A stretch of DNA of 64,000 nt from Dryocosmus kuriphilus. Taxonomy: Eukaryota > Arthropoda > Insecta > Hymenoptera > Cynipidae. Every line of letters starts with the position of its first letter. The first letter of the stretch is position 1. The position numbers and the translations under genes were made by a program. The stretch spans positions 77,857,951 to 77,921,950 of the forward strand of contig CM076197.1 of the NCBI GenBank assembly GCA_038277395.1. Reading direction: 5' to 3'. A model generated the notes under the pieces. It saw only the letters and a program-made list of their open reading frames with translations. It was not told where the DNA came from and searched no databases. Positions 44,622 through 55,111 of this stretch are shown here, piece by piece.

Positions 44622-45769
44622 CTTTGTTTTTGACCTTTATTTTTTAAGGTAAAGTATTTTTTTTAAAATCTATATCATAAATGGAGAGGGATGGAAGAAA
44701 CTGATCGAAACTCTACTAGACAATAAATTATATACCGTCATTAGAAGAGTTAAAAATCACCGAATTAAATAACATTCACGTAAATCCTAAAATTTTCACC
44801 CCTTTGGTAAATATTTATCCAAATGACAAAAAATTTTCCCCGTAAACTTCTATCCCATAGGACAACACCTTTGTCCAAGTTTGACCTAGATCGGACAAAT
44901 TTTATTTTGTTAATCGATACACTTGAGGAATAATTCCTAATATATATTTGATGAATTTCATAATATAATCAAATTTCAAAAATGAAGTCTTCAAAAGAAA
45001 AAAATAATCGAATAGGCCGAATTACGATACACATAAGTCATATTTAGACGAGAAACTTATAATTTAATTTTTTCCACGTTCATAACTTGAAAACTCCGTT
45101 CATGCTTCACCAAAAGTGAATAAGTCCATTTTAGTTTTGTTAATTACTGCATTGCGAGACTAGATGATTATTTTTGCTTTCTCTGTTATTTATTTTCGGT
45201 GCCCATTATAAATGTAATGCTGCAGTTAGAATTCAGGTGTCATCCTTTGCTCTCAAGGCACTCCATTTTTGACATTATCTTAAATTTATCTTTCTGGATA
45301 TCTGAAAGGCTCTTAGGGTTTCCTCTTTAGCGTTTCTCTACTCTCTCTGTTTTCTCTGTTTTGTCCTCCCTTACATTAGCTCGCAGAACGTGTCTAGGAT
45401 AAGATTAGATTAACAGGGCTCCTGTTCTTCAGTCGACCAAGCGTTGCCTCTAGCAAACTAACGAGGATACACTTCGTCAAATTCACATGACAGAATGTTA
45501 CGAGGAGAGCATCCGAAGTTACGAGAGTACAACGAAGACTGTATGTTCTCGAGAACTAGATGTATGGTTTATCTCCTAGCTTACCTTTAATAACCACATC
45601 AAAGCAGTCATTGTCTAATATCCACTCTACAAGAGTAAGAAACAACCGTCCGAAATATTATCCTAACATAATTCAGTGTACAGTCATATTTAGTAAAGCT
45701 GTCGATCTATATAAAAAAAATACAAATACCGAAACTTGTCTTATTTTCTGCGAATATAAAAATTATGTG
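44622..45769. other. repeat remnant then unrecognised sequence
   Basis: 44622-44780 is an inverted copy of the repeat at 37985-38580 (aaggtcaaaaac, then ttttaactcttctaatgacgg as complement). The remainder includes a more GC-balanced stretch at 45180-45560 with no recognised gene. Confidence 0.5.
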
Positions 45770-45771
45770 TA

Positions 45772-47019
45772 CAGTCTGTTCCACAAGACAAAGTACGCGT
45801 TTTCTCGAATGGTTTCAAAGAAAACTTCATTTTTCTTTTTTCCAATGAAAAAACGCTTTAAAAATTAGGGCGAACTCCACTTAATAAACCGTCCAATCGC
45901 TGTTATTCTGGATAATGGCCTGACACCTTCTGGGCATGCTCTCCACTAGTTTTGCGGCATATTCTCAAGATAGAGAGCGCCATACCTCTCTAATTCGTCG
46001 AGAGAGCTGCTTGAGGGTCAATACACGCCTTCCTGCAAGTTTTCATTTAAGGACACTCCACATATTTTCAATTGGATTTGCAACAGGAGATTGTGATATC
46101 CAGTCCAAGGTCATGACGCCATTTTCCGCTTTTCAGCTCGTGCAGAGGCGACTGCGATGTTTAGGGTTGTTGTCCTCTTAAAGGATCAAAAGCTCATTGT
46201 TGGCTCCAAACATCTTTCCTGCAGACTTCAGAAGAACATGTTTGTAGATTTTGACCATTCTTTGAGCTTGCAGGTTCTCAGTAAAAAGCTCTAAACAGCC
46301 AAAACCGCGCTGTGAGAAGCATCCCCAAACATGGACCTTTATGGGGTGTTTAACAGTGCGCTGGCGGAACCGATCACCACAATCTGACGAGGCACGTTTT
46401 ATGGGAACCCATACCCAAAAGGACGCTTCGTCGGAAAAAATTACATTTGACCAATCGCTATCATTATTTTCCGTAACCCATGCCAAGCGTTTTTGCATGT
46501 GAACCTCTGAGAACAGAGGTACTGCACTTTTGCCTCAGCTAATCTGCGTCTTATGGTGCTTATACTAACCTCTAGTCCCTTCGCCGCTAGCTTAGCTTTG
46601 GCTTCGCGCAGCCGCAGAGCTGGGTTGCACTTGCACAGTGCGATGATCGCCTTATCCTCTTTACTCGACGTTGCTCGCATTTCTCGTCTTCCCGGCAGTT
46701 CGTCGACTGTTTTTCTGTCCCTATACCACTCCACCCACGTTTGCACGAAGTGCTTAGACTTTTTAAGCACTTTAGCAGCGGCTGAGTACGACAGATGTGG
46801 TCCGTGTTTATTGGTACACAAAAACACAGCCTAAAAACGTTTAGCGTATACAGCACTCATTGCGCAATCTTGTGCAATATCTAACACTTCGAACGAAAAT
46901 GAAGCGAATCAGCGGTTTCGCCTTAGCCCTTCAAACGTACAGTCAGGCCAAAAAAGAAAGGAAAAAAAATCTTTGAAACTTTTCGAGAAAATGCATACCT
47001 TGTCTTGTGGAACAGACTG
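45772..47019 (-). mobile_element. Tc1-type transposon, second copy, decayed (1248 bp)
   Basis: Ends cagtctgttccacaagaca (45772) and its inverse (47019) match each other and the Tc1 element at 15741-17006, flanked by TA (45770-45771 and 47020-47021). Its ends are in better shape than those of the first copy, but its gene is broken. Confidence 0.9.
45900..46856 (-). pseudogene. Tc1-type transposase, interrupted
   Basis: From about 46856 the protein parallels the intact copy: SYSAAAKVLKKSKHFVQTWVEWY and the second helix-turn-helix RLREAKAKLAAKGLEVSISTIRRRL. A deletion and frameshift near 46510-46500 follow, where the RSTRHKLLLSEV segment should be. VIFSDEASFWVWVP keeps the first catalytic D and WGCFSQRGFGCLELF is intact, but a stop replaces the codon after ANNELLIL near 46178. 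The later parts (SPVANPIENMW-type and C-terminal) persist in other frames. A TAG-type stop also lies near the start (46829-46834). Not functional. Confidence 0.85.
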
Positions 47020-47021
47020 TA

Positions 47022-47589
47022 CACCTAAGATCTACTTTAGCCCATTAGTCTAATAAAGTTGCATCTAACTCCAGAATAAAGACCCTGAACATAAATTCTT
47101 ATATAAACCAGGTTTTTAAATATTTTGAAATTTCAAAACCTGCAATGTATTTCAAAAATGTTGTGGAATATATTAGAATTTTATCAAGTTTTTTCCAATA
47201 TACTCTAACTATGGAATTAAGTAAATGTACATATTTCCGAGTTTTGGACTAAATAGCGTCATTCCTCTTCCGATTACATTCAATAGCTCTGAATCAAATT
47301 TCGTTTACATCTATTATACATATCAAAACACCATTGGATTAAGAAATCTTTAACACTTCAACCCAAAAGTACGAACACCAAGAATTTTTTTCTTGATTTT
47401 TTATCTGGAGTTATTGCCGCGGCACTAATAAAACTGTTTTTATATAGGGCGAATCTATTCTATTTAAATAAAGAAGTCAATTTTTTTGTAATTTTGTTTA
47501 TTCAAAATCTTTGTTTAAAGCTGCGTGACGGTCTGATGGCAACGTCTTTGTTTTCTTTTCTACCCCTTTTTCTTATCGCAGAAGAACGA
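47022..47589. other. no recognised feature
   Basis: AT-rich spacer between the Tc1 copy and the dispersed repeat. Confidence 0.4.
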
Positions 47590-47860
47590 GAGGGCCAGGT
47601 AATTGTTGTTATACGAGTAGCCTATCCACAAAGGACACTCGAATTGCGCCCGCGATCAACCACTCTCTCAATCTAAAACCTGAGTTGCGCCCGGGTAAAA
47701 GTAAGTAGTTTTCGGCTCTCATGAGTTGTAGCAAAAGAATCTTCAAATGCTCCTTCTACTTTCTCTGATTGAAGGGCGATGCTTATTGTTCTTTCCACAA
47801 TGAGGAATATAATATGATATAAAAGCTTTAATTTTACAATTAGTAATTTAGAAACATTAT
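47590..47860 (+). repeat. dispersed repeat, copy A, left part
   Basis: Similar to 53070-53560: shared blocks include cgaattgcg(c/t)cc.cgatca, tctgattgaag/cactgattgaag, acaatgaggaat and gatataaaa..ctttaatttt. Interrupted at 47860 by an insertion; the repeat resumes at 49559. Confidence 0.65.
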
Positions 47861-48130
47861 CGTTAGTCCAGGCCCCAAAGTTTTATTTGAGTATACAAAA
47901 TGTGAGGACCGGCAACTATGCTCAGATTCTTATACCTGAGACCCCAAATAACAAAAAACTGGATGTTGCCAGCAGCTGTGTTGGTCCCTTCCCCTTTCAC
48001 CTAATAACCCAACCTTAAGCGCTAGAGCGCATAGTATGCCTAGCCGTTTAATGCTTTTATGAGTTAGTACGATAAAAACCATAATCAATAACGGTATATT
48101 TTTTCGTGTTTACAAATTAGGATTTGAGTT

Positions 48131-48778
48131 TTGTCGTTTTTGAGTGATAAATTAATAATAGTTTTATTAAAATACGTAAGCAATGTCGTTACAAGTGACA
48201 AATGTGAAGCCCCAACCGACTTAGCACTAGAGCAGGCTCACAACCGATCTTCAGCAGTTACTGGAGGCTTGATTGGCATAAACAAAAGTGAAGACGCGTT
48301 GCAGAGATTGGTGCTTCTTAATTCCTTTAAAAACAGCAGCCAAGAGGCGCTTTGTTCATATCTGAATTTACAATCGGACTCTACAAGTAACATCAATCAT
48401 CATAATGAATGGACGCAACCCAGGATCAATAAAGACGAACAGGGTATTCAAAATATCATAAAGTGCTTTAATGCTTGTAATCCTTACAAAGATAATGAGC
48501 AGTGCGTGCTTCGAAATATTTACACCGGTGAACTAACTCATAAATCTTCTTCTCAGTGTTCACTTAATATTGTAGGAAATGGAGATACTTTATTAATTAT
48601 TTTCGATTATGAACGATTTGTACAAAAAATTAAAAAGTTATCTGATCCTATAAAAAGAAATACATTTTACAACTTTGAAAATACTCCTGCAAAAGAAAAC
48701 AAAAGAACTTCCAATGAGAAGTTGCATGATGTAGCAGATATAAATCATTTTCAAGAAACATTTATGTTAGCTAATTAA
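48131..48778 (+). CDS. fragment of a repeat-associated protein family, function unknown
   Basis: 215 residues. The segment DLALEQAHNRSSAVTGGLIGINKSEDALQRLVLL (about residues 31-64) resembles the HEQ.N...GG.IG.T...AL.RW motif of a protein family found in repeats of many invertebrates. The rest is polar, with no membrane segment or signal peptide. The frame is open but lacks the larger N-terminal part of that family, so it is probably a truncated piece carried by the insertion at 47861-49558. No function can be given. Confidence 0.42.
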   Translation: MSFLSDKLIIVLLKYVSNVVTSDKCEAPTDLALEQAHNRSSAVTGGLIGINKSEDALQRLVLLNSFKNSSQEALCSYLNLQSDSTSNINHHNEWTQPRINKDEQGIQNIIKCFNACNPYKDNEQCVLRNIYTGELTHKSSSQCSLNIVGNGDTLLIIFDYERFVQKIKKLSDPIKRNTFYNFENTPAKENKRTSNEKLHDVADINHFQETFMLAN

Positions 48779-48831
48779 CGTGAATTTGACGCAAAACTTT
48801 TAACATCTTATGAAATTTTGGACTATTGTAC

Positions 48832-49356
48832 ACATTTTTGACGCAAGAAAAGTGTGGTTGTTATTTTTGACAGTATGAATGTTCGCTTTGCTGTTAAAAG
48901 TACAATTTTTGAAGCAAGTAAAACGTGGCAGTTGGAATTTTTAACAACAAAACACAAAATACAGAAACTTGTGATATTAAACGTTTTAACAATCATCATT
49001 GTCTTATGTCAAAAGTCGTACTTTTGACAACAGTCAGTTTTCGAAAGTATAAACTTTAACAACAACAACAATTAACACAATGCACACAATTTTAATCAGT
49101 TTCATCAGCAGTAGATCATGAAACTTTTAACAGCAAAGTGTTAATCTGGCTGTTGTTAAAGATACGACTTTTGACGCAAGTTAATGGTGATTGCTAAAAC
49201 GTTTAACATCACGAGTTTTTGTATTTTGTGTTTTGCTGTTGAAATTTCCAACAGCCACCCTTCGCTTGCGTTAAAAGTTGTACTTTTAACAGCAGAACGA
49301 ACATTCATACTGTCAAAAATTACAACAATCACACTCTTCTTGCATCAAAAATGGGT
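48832..49356. repeat. foldback (MITE-like) repeat, about 525 bp
   Basis: The left arm (48832-49035) and right arm (49150-49356) are inverted copies: for example gtacacatttttgacgcaagaa near the left tip against ttcttgcatcaaaaatgggtc at the right tip, and ttaacaacaaaacacaaaatac against gtattttgtgttttgctgttg. Words built on acttttgac and gttaaaag recur. It is nested in the insertion at 47861-49558. Confidence 0.78.
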
Positions 49357-49558
49357 CGTATTTTACCAGCATTACATTATATAAAGGGTTGCGATACAGC
49401 TAGTAGATTAAACACAAAAAAAATTTGTTTAAGTGCTGCATCGTTGAATTTCAATTTATAATTAATTGAATTAAATTCTTTGGACCCTAAAGCCAATATC
49501 TTTCCTTCAACATCTCACAATTTTATTCTCGAGGGTCAATGCAATCCCTCACCGATTA

Positions 49559-49770
49559 TTAGAAACATTATATTCAAAATCTACGTTTTTTGTCGATTTC
49601 AACGATACGTTCAGTTACTCGGGAATATTCTTATTCAAAGCTGAAAAACATACAGAGACAAAACGCAACATTGACTTAATAAGTTAGAAATTACAACTGA
49701 TTAGAATAAGTGCACTGTTACAAATTTTTTCTTAATTTCAGTAGCTTGAAACGAGAAATAACAAATGACA
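49559..49770 (+). repeat. dispersed repeat, copy A, right part
   Basis: Continues copy A after the insertion; matches 53550-53710 (tattcaaaatctac, ataagttagaaattac.actgattagaataagtgca, gaaacgagaaa, caaatgacag). A 55-base block (49617-49672) is extra relative to copy B. Confidence 0.65.
49617..49672 (+). repeat. direct repeat, first copy
   Basis: actcgggaatattcttattcaaagctgaaa... through aaaacgcaaca recurs nearly perfectly at 50063-50116, about 446 bases further on; the two differ by one A. Confidence 0.8.
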
Positions 49771-50062
49771 GGAAAGGCAAATTCAAGACACAGTATTTTA
49801 AATAAAATAAAGCAATAAAAATGATATATAGATATACTATCCACTTATTTTTAGCTAGGATGTGAAAGTGCAAGACATTCATTGAGCTTTCTAAGCATAT
49901 AACGTAGACTAAAAATATTATACTTTAGTAATAAAAAACTTTGTAACAAATTAATTCCTGTTTAACAAAATGTACTTTATTCTAGAATATATTTTTTTCA
50001 AATTTTCGGTCTGTCGATATATTCTTCTTATAAAAATAAAACTTACTTTATTCTACTGTATT

Positions 50063-50116
50063 ACTCGGGAATATTCTTATTCAAAGCTGAAAACATACAG
50101 AGACAAAACGCAACAT
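50063..50116 (+). repeat. direct repeat, second copy
   Basis: Near-identical to 49617-49672; the high similarity suggests a recent local duplication or the ends of a small element. Confidence 0.8.
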
Positions 50117-50712
50117 AATTTTTTCCGACATCGTAGAAAAATGGTAAAAATTTTTTGAAAAAAAAAAGCTTTTTACGCGTTGTTGTTACAACATGACAGT
50201 TTGCGTGCATCGTAGGGAGTTCCTGAAGAGTTGCAGAACCGGCAATAAAAAAGTTTGGATTTGATTTTGATGCACGTTTAAAAGAACATGCAGCTCAAAG
50301 TTCAGGTGGAAAATTTGAATCCTTTTCTATGTAATTTTTCAAAACATAATCACAAAACTTTTGAACTCTTTCAAATGGTTGGCTGGCCATAAGGTCATCG
50401 CTTTTCTACATCGGCTGGATTTAAAAAAGGTAGCCCAAAAAAGTTTTTCAAAACATATTTCTCAAATTCGTTATTTAAAAAACTTTTAAATCATGAGGGT
50501 TAAGCAGAGAATGATATCGAAGTTTAATAAAAAACCACAATTTTTTTATTCACACATATACAGACAAATTTTATTTGAGTTAAAAAACCATTTGTTTAAT
50601 TTAATTAAATTCTGACCCTTCATGCAAATTAACTAAAATATTACTTTCATCGTATAACAAAAAATACGAAATTTTTTTTTTTTATGCTAATAAACGAAAC
50701 CATGTTCCTTTC

Positions 50713-50838
50713 TTTAAAATATTTGGTGGCCCTTAAATAAACTGAAAGTTAGAATAAGTGTTTTGTAGGCCATGTTTAAAATAAATTTGGTGGCTCTTAA
50801 TAAGTTGAAAATTAAAATAAATTTTTGCAGGCCGTGTT
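50713..50838. repeat. tandem duplication, unit about 63 bp
   Basis: tttggtggc...ctgaaagttagaataa...taggccatgttt is followed directly by tttggtggctc...ttgaaaattaaaataa...caggccgtgttt. Confidence 0.72.
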
Positions 50839-51539
50839 TAGATTCACCGAAATTCGACTGCAAGAGTTCTGAATGTGTGTTGTTTCTCTGAAAAAATCAA
50901 TTTTTATTTTTAAAAACTTTAAATTTCGAGTTTTAAGTTTTTTAAGGACATGAAATAAAAATTTTTTTTTGAAAATGTCACTCGGTAAAAAAAAAAACAC
51001 GCAAATATTGTTTTTGTTTTATTTGAGTTATTTTTCCTCAGTTGCGGTATTGCTTTCACGACATTTTGGTGCAAACAAAATTATTTTTCAATGAGCCAAT
51101 CAAGTGATCTTTGAAAAAACATGATGACGCGCTGACATTAGTCCATAGTGGGCCGTCTGACTTGCAAAAACTCTGAACGCGATCGCAAATCGCAATTTGT
51201 ATGTACCGTCCACAAATACAGTTCGAAGTTTTTCTCAATAATGAAAAAGAAGCGAGATATGAAAAAAAAGTCAAGACAGTTTTTTTTCTATCTCACGTCA
51301 TTTTTTCTTAAAAACTTGATTTTTTCTTCTGATCTTTGAAAAGTCGTTTTTAAGAGGTAAAAAATTGTGTTTTCACAGCTTTATACGAGAGAAAAAAAAT
51401 TTTTTTTAGAACAGATAAATATAATGATTCGTATTGTTTGAAGATATTTTTATGCTCTAAAGATGCTATCTGTTTATGATAAAAAGTTTTCAACGTTAAA
51501 AAAAATGTGGGTATGACCACATTCCTAACTTTTTCACTT

Positions 51540-51840
51540 AGGGCTATTTGACACTTACTTACGTCATACGATTCCTGCTTTACCGATATTTTTTCATAAC
51601 AACTTACGTCCACAAGAATTGAGATATTGAGGTTTCTATTTGTAAAATTTAGTAAGAGGTACTGAGGAAATTCTGGAAATTTTTTTCCGTAATTCCATAA
51701 ATTTAGAAGAATAAAAACGTTCTTTAGTGCCTTTTATTTTCAATTTCCTAAATTGTAAAACCGATATCAAAATTCTTATGGACCTGAGTTGTTGCGAGAA
51801 AAAGGTCGAAAAAATATTTTGAGGTTAGTATCACATGGCC
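51540..51840 (+). repeat. dispersed repeat family member
   Basis: Shares acttacgtcatacgattcctgctttaccga with the inverse of 54228-54265, and cgttctttagtgcctttta plus tcacatggcctta with 22560-22720 (inverted). Unclassified. Confidence 0.5.
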
Positions 51841-52658
51841 TTAAAATAATAATATCGAGAACCAGAAATAAGAAAATAAGAAATATATAATGGAATCCAC
51901 TTTATTTTTTTTTTAATTGAAAACATAGTTAACATGTATAAACTTATCTGCAGATTTCATATTTAAACAAGAAATTGTACATGTATGGTATTTCATCAGA
52001 ATATGAATAATAAGTGAAATATCGGTTCATATTTCGTTTTGTTTGCAAGAAAAACACACTCGATAAGATCGTTGTGTTTCATCTCGAGACATTCATACTG
52101 TTCTCCACAACACCTGTAGAGAAAATTCAATTTTTGCACCTGTAGAGCGAGAGCGCAAGAACGTCTGTTTCTGGACGCTTTTTCACTGCCTCGACCGATT
52201 TGACACTTTTTGCTTTTATTTTTGATGTTATGTTCGTCGTGGTGGCGTCCCAAACGCTCTACTACTCGATCATCCTATCTCAGTTGCTCCTTCTCTCTCC
52301 AAAGAATGGCAAAAAACAGAGACAACTGACATTCAAAATTTTCATCCCACTGCGTCACAATTTTTCATCCCGCTACATCAAAGGTCTGAAAGAACTCTGT
52401 TTCGCCCCGCTCTACAGGGCACTGAAAATCGGATTTTCAATAGAGGTCTTCTGAAAAATGGATTTTTTCAAAAACGGCTCTGATGAATATTTTCTTTTAT
52501 ATCAGAAAATAATTGTAAGAAATCCCAGATACAAACTCAAGAAAACATTCTTCTTGTTCGCACCTTTGAGTTGAAGTCACTTCAACGGTGTCCCCTACTC
52601 ATTCAAAATCACTAGAAAATCTCTGAAGAAAATCAGGTTCAATCAATTTTCTGACATG

Positions 52659-52699
<41 letters not shown>
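52659..52699. repeat. (TCTA)n microsatellite
   Basis: About ten perfect tetranucleotide units. Confidence 0.95.
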
Positions 52700-53079
52700 A
52701 TATTTCGCCCGAATACTTGTCGGCAGAGGTATCCCTCGTTCGTAAACATGCCAAGATTAGGAAATTAACGTATTGTTAATTTTACAATTAGCCTGAAAAT
52801 AATATATTCAGAATCTACGCATCTTTGGGATTTTAACAAAATCTCGTTTGCCTATAAAGGTTGCTTTGAGATGTAATAAATATTGTAATTTATACTGAGA
52901 TCAATTACAAGCTTTTCAATTTTCAACCTTTTTAGAAAATTATATATAATTGGAATCGGCAAGATTCGTAGATTCAAAATCTAGTATTTTCAGATCGCTA
53001 ATGTCAACATTGAAATTTTTTCAAATATCCTTATTTTGATCTGCCCTTGAACAAAAGATCTCAGCCGGGATAGCCTCAC

Positions 53080-53720
53080 CCAAACCAATGCACGCGAATT
53101 GCGTCCACGATCAGAGTTTTACCGGAACCATATTATGTCTCAAGAGGCAAGTCTCTGCGGCATGTCTCACCTACGGCATTTCACATCTGAGGCATGTCAC
53201 ATCTGCGGCTTGTCACACTGCGGCTTGTCACACTGCGGCATCTCTCACTCGATGGAAAAGGGGTCGGCAATATATTGGAGAGAGATGCCACAGGTGTGAA
53301 AAACCGCTGTTGTGACATGCCGCAGATGGGACATGCCGCAGGTGAGATATGCCGCAGAGAGATTTACTTCGTGAGACATGATATGACTCCCTTTTACCTG
53401 CAAGCCTCCTGAGTCGCCGCCTAATGTCAGAATACAGTACCTACAAATGCCAATCTTACTTTCACTGATTGAAGAGTAATATCCGTTGCGCTTTGTACAA
53501 TGAGGAATAAAATACGATATAAAATTTCTTTAATTTTGCTATTAGTAACTTAGAAATATTATATTCAAAATCTACAGTTTTTGGCGATTGCAATGATATG
53601 TTATTTGCCCTAATAAGTTAAAAATTATAATTGATTAGAATAAGTGCAGTTTTGCACATTTCTGTCTTAACTTTACTAGCCTGAAACGAGAAAACAAATG
53701 ACAGAATTCTTTCGGTTTTT
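53080..53720 (+). repeat. dispersed repeat, copy B
   Basis: Uninterrupted relative of 47590-47860 plus 49559-49770, except that it contains a minisatellite (53150-53360) absent from copy A. Confidence 0.65.
53150..53360. repeat. minisatellite of GCGGCATGTCACATCT type with inverted second half
   Basis: Units of about 14-16 bases, centred on (t)gcggcatgtcacat, occur repeatedly at 53155-53245. Their inverses (atgccgcagatgggac, atgccgcaggtgag) occur at 53315-53360. Both strands' frames show AACHTAACHTAA-like or MSHLRLVTLRL-like repeats; these are by-products. Confidence 0.82.
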
Positions 53721-55108
53721 AATTTCTAACCTGAAACTTTTTATTTCTTAAGAATCTATAAGAATTGAGGAGGCTTGATTGAAATATTGAATTTTTGAAA
53801 TCTTATCTTATATATAGTATTTTGTAAGTCAATTGAAAGATTCAAAAAATTTCTAAATTGTAGCTATAAATATAGGGAAAATAAATTTTTTTTTAAACAA
53901 CGCAATCACTTGAAAATGATGCGAACGATATGATAAATCTAATAAACGTTTTAACTAGGTTTCGACAAAAACGTCACTTACTAGGTCATACTTTTGGACA
54001 GCATTTGAAAATTTGAGAAAGTAAATAAAAAGCAATAAAGAACGTTTCTCTTTTCCTAAGTTTTCATAATTACAAAAAGCATTTTTTGAAAAAAAATTAT
54101 TTTTTACTTCTTTTCTAATTATAAAATTTTAGGACTAGATAAACTTTCCTTAGTGCTTTCAATTTAGTTTCACAAATTTTCAACTCGATATCTCATTTTG
54201 TGTGGGCGTATGTTGGTCCAAAAAAAAAATTTCGGTAAAGTAGGAATCTTATGACGTAAGTATGTATATAATTGATGCGATGTTGTTTTTTACAGGGCTT
54301 TAAGCCTCTTCGTCTTCGGCGCACTATCTTGGAAAATACTACCCTATTGGTGAAATTTGGAGCTATTTTGAAAGAGAGCTCATACTCTCTATGAGGAAAC
54401 TTGAAACTATCTATCTAATCGTTTTCGAAAATCCTGGCTATTTCTTAGTATTTCGTTTCAAAGATCGTAGAATTCATCGTGGCTTTTTCTCTCTATTTCT
54501 CTCGTTTGTCACTTCCGGCCGCGCGACCGGAAGGCGGAAGTGAACTGCAGAACTGCGACTCGCGCGATGGCGGGCGGTTTTCACGCTTCGTTGAATGTCA
54601 TTTCGAGTCCGCTAAACTTCGCCGGGGTTCCTAAACCGGAAGATAAGGGAACTTCGAAGGTCAGACGCGAGCCAATGGGGTGGGAGAGTAGATGATGAAA
54701 AAAAGCCAGAATGCGTGTGTGGACGGAAGAAATGCGAGATATTGCCTGAGAAGAAAGGAGTTACCCAACAGCATGAAATTATCTCCTAGTTTCCGCGATA
54801 ACATGAAACAAATTTAGCAGAACTCGCCTCCCTACATGACACGTGCAGATGACGTGAAAGGGATGAAGATAGTAGGGTTGTATCAGAGTTGAATGAAAAA
54901 GGCATTTTCAAATTAATCAATCAGTTTCATGTAAAACTCTTTGTTGTCGAACTTTTCATTTTGGTTCATTTCACTAGAGACAGAAGCAATTTTTCAGACA
55001 TTTTAATTGTAAAATTTAGAATCATCGAAACAGAAACCCGATGTAAGTTTACATTAATGAACTATCAGAGATTTGAAAAGCTTCATTTTTGCATTCTCAT
55101 CTTCTTCT
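53721..55108. other. no recognised gene; GC-rich island at 54490-54690
   Basis: 54040-54270 belongs to the dispersed family noted at 51540. 54490-54690 is distinctly GC-rich and CpG-rich compared with the surroundings and contains the palindrome listed next. Confidence 0.5.
54510..54542. promoter_or_regulatory. CG-rich palindrome with ETS-like CCGGAAG motifs
   Basis: cacttccggccgcgcgaccggaaggcggaagtg contains ACTTCCGG and CCGGAAG in inverted arrangement, plus a second GGAAGTG. A CCAAT box (agccaatgggg) lies at about 54668. This could be a CpG-type host promoter, but no adjoining gene is recognised. Confidence 0.35.
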
Positions 55109-55111
55109 GTT

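Larger units (their letters stand above)
47861..49558. mobile_element. 1.7-kb insertion with 13-bp duplication, class unknown
   Basis: The sequence ttagaaacattat ends at 47860 and is repeated at 49559-49571. In the uninterrupted copy B the corresponding site is single (ttagaaatattat near 53550), so 47861-49558 is an insertion. It holds a 215-codon frame (48131-48778) and a nested foldback repeat (48832-49356). A 13-bp duplication would suit target-primed retrotransposition, but no RT is present, so the class remains open. Confidence 0.7.
50160..52650. other. no recognised gene; minor repeats only
   Basis: Contains a tandem pair of about 63 bp at 50713-50838 and a dispersed-repeat copy at 51540-51840 (listed separately). 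Frames up to 87 codons have no signature. Confidence 0.45.

Noticed and set aside
52200..52454. 84-codon frame with hydrophobic start resembling a signal peptide
   Set aside because: No conserved motif and no supporting context; likely chance.
52659..52699. Regular short repeats as a CRISPR-like array
   Set aside because: A simple tetranucleotide microsatellite without spacers.
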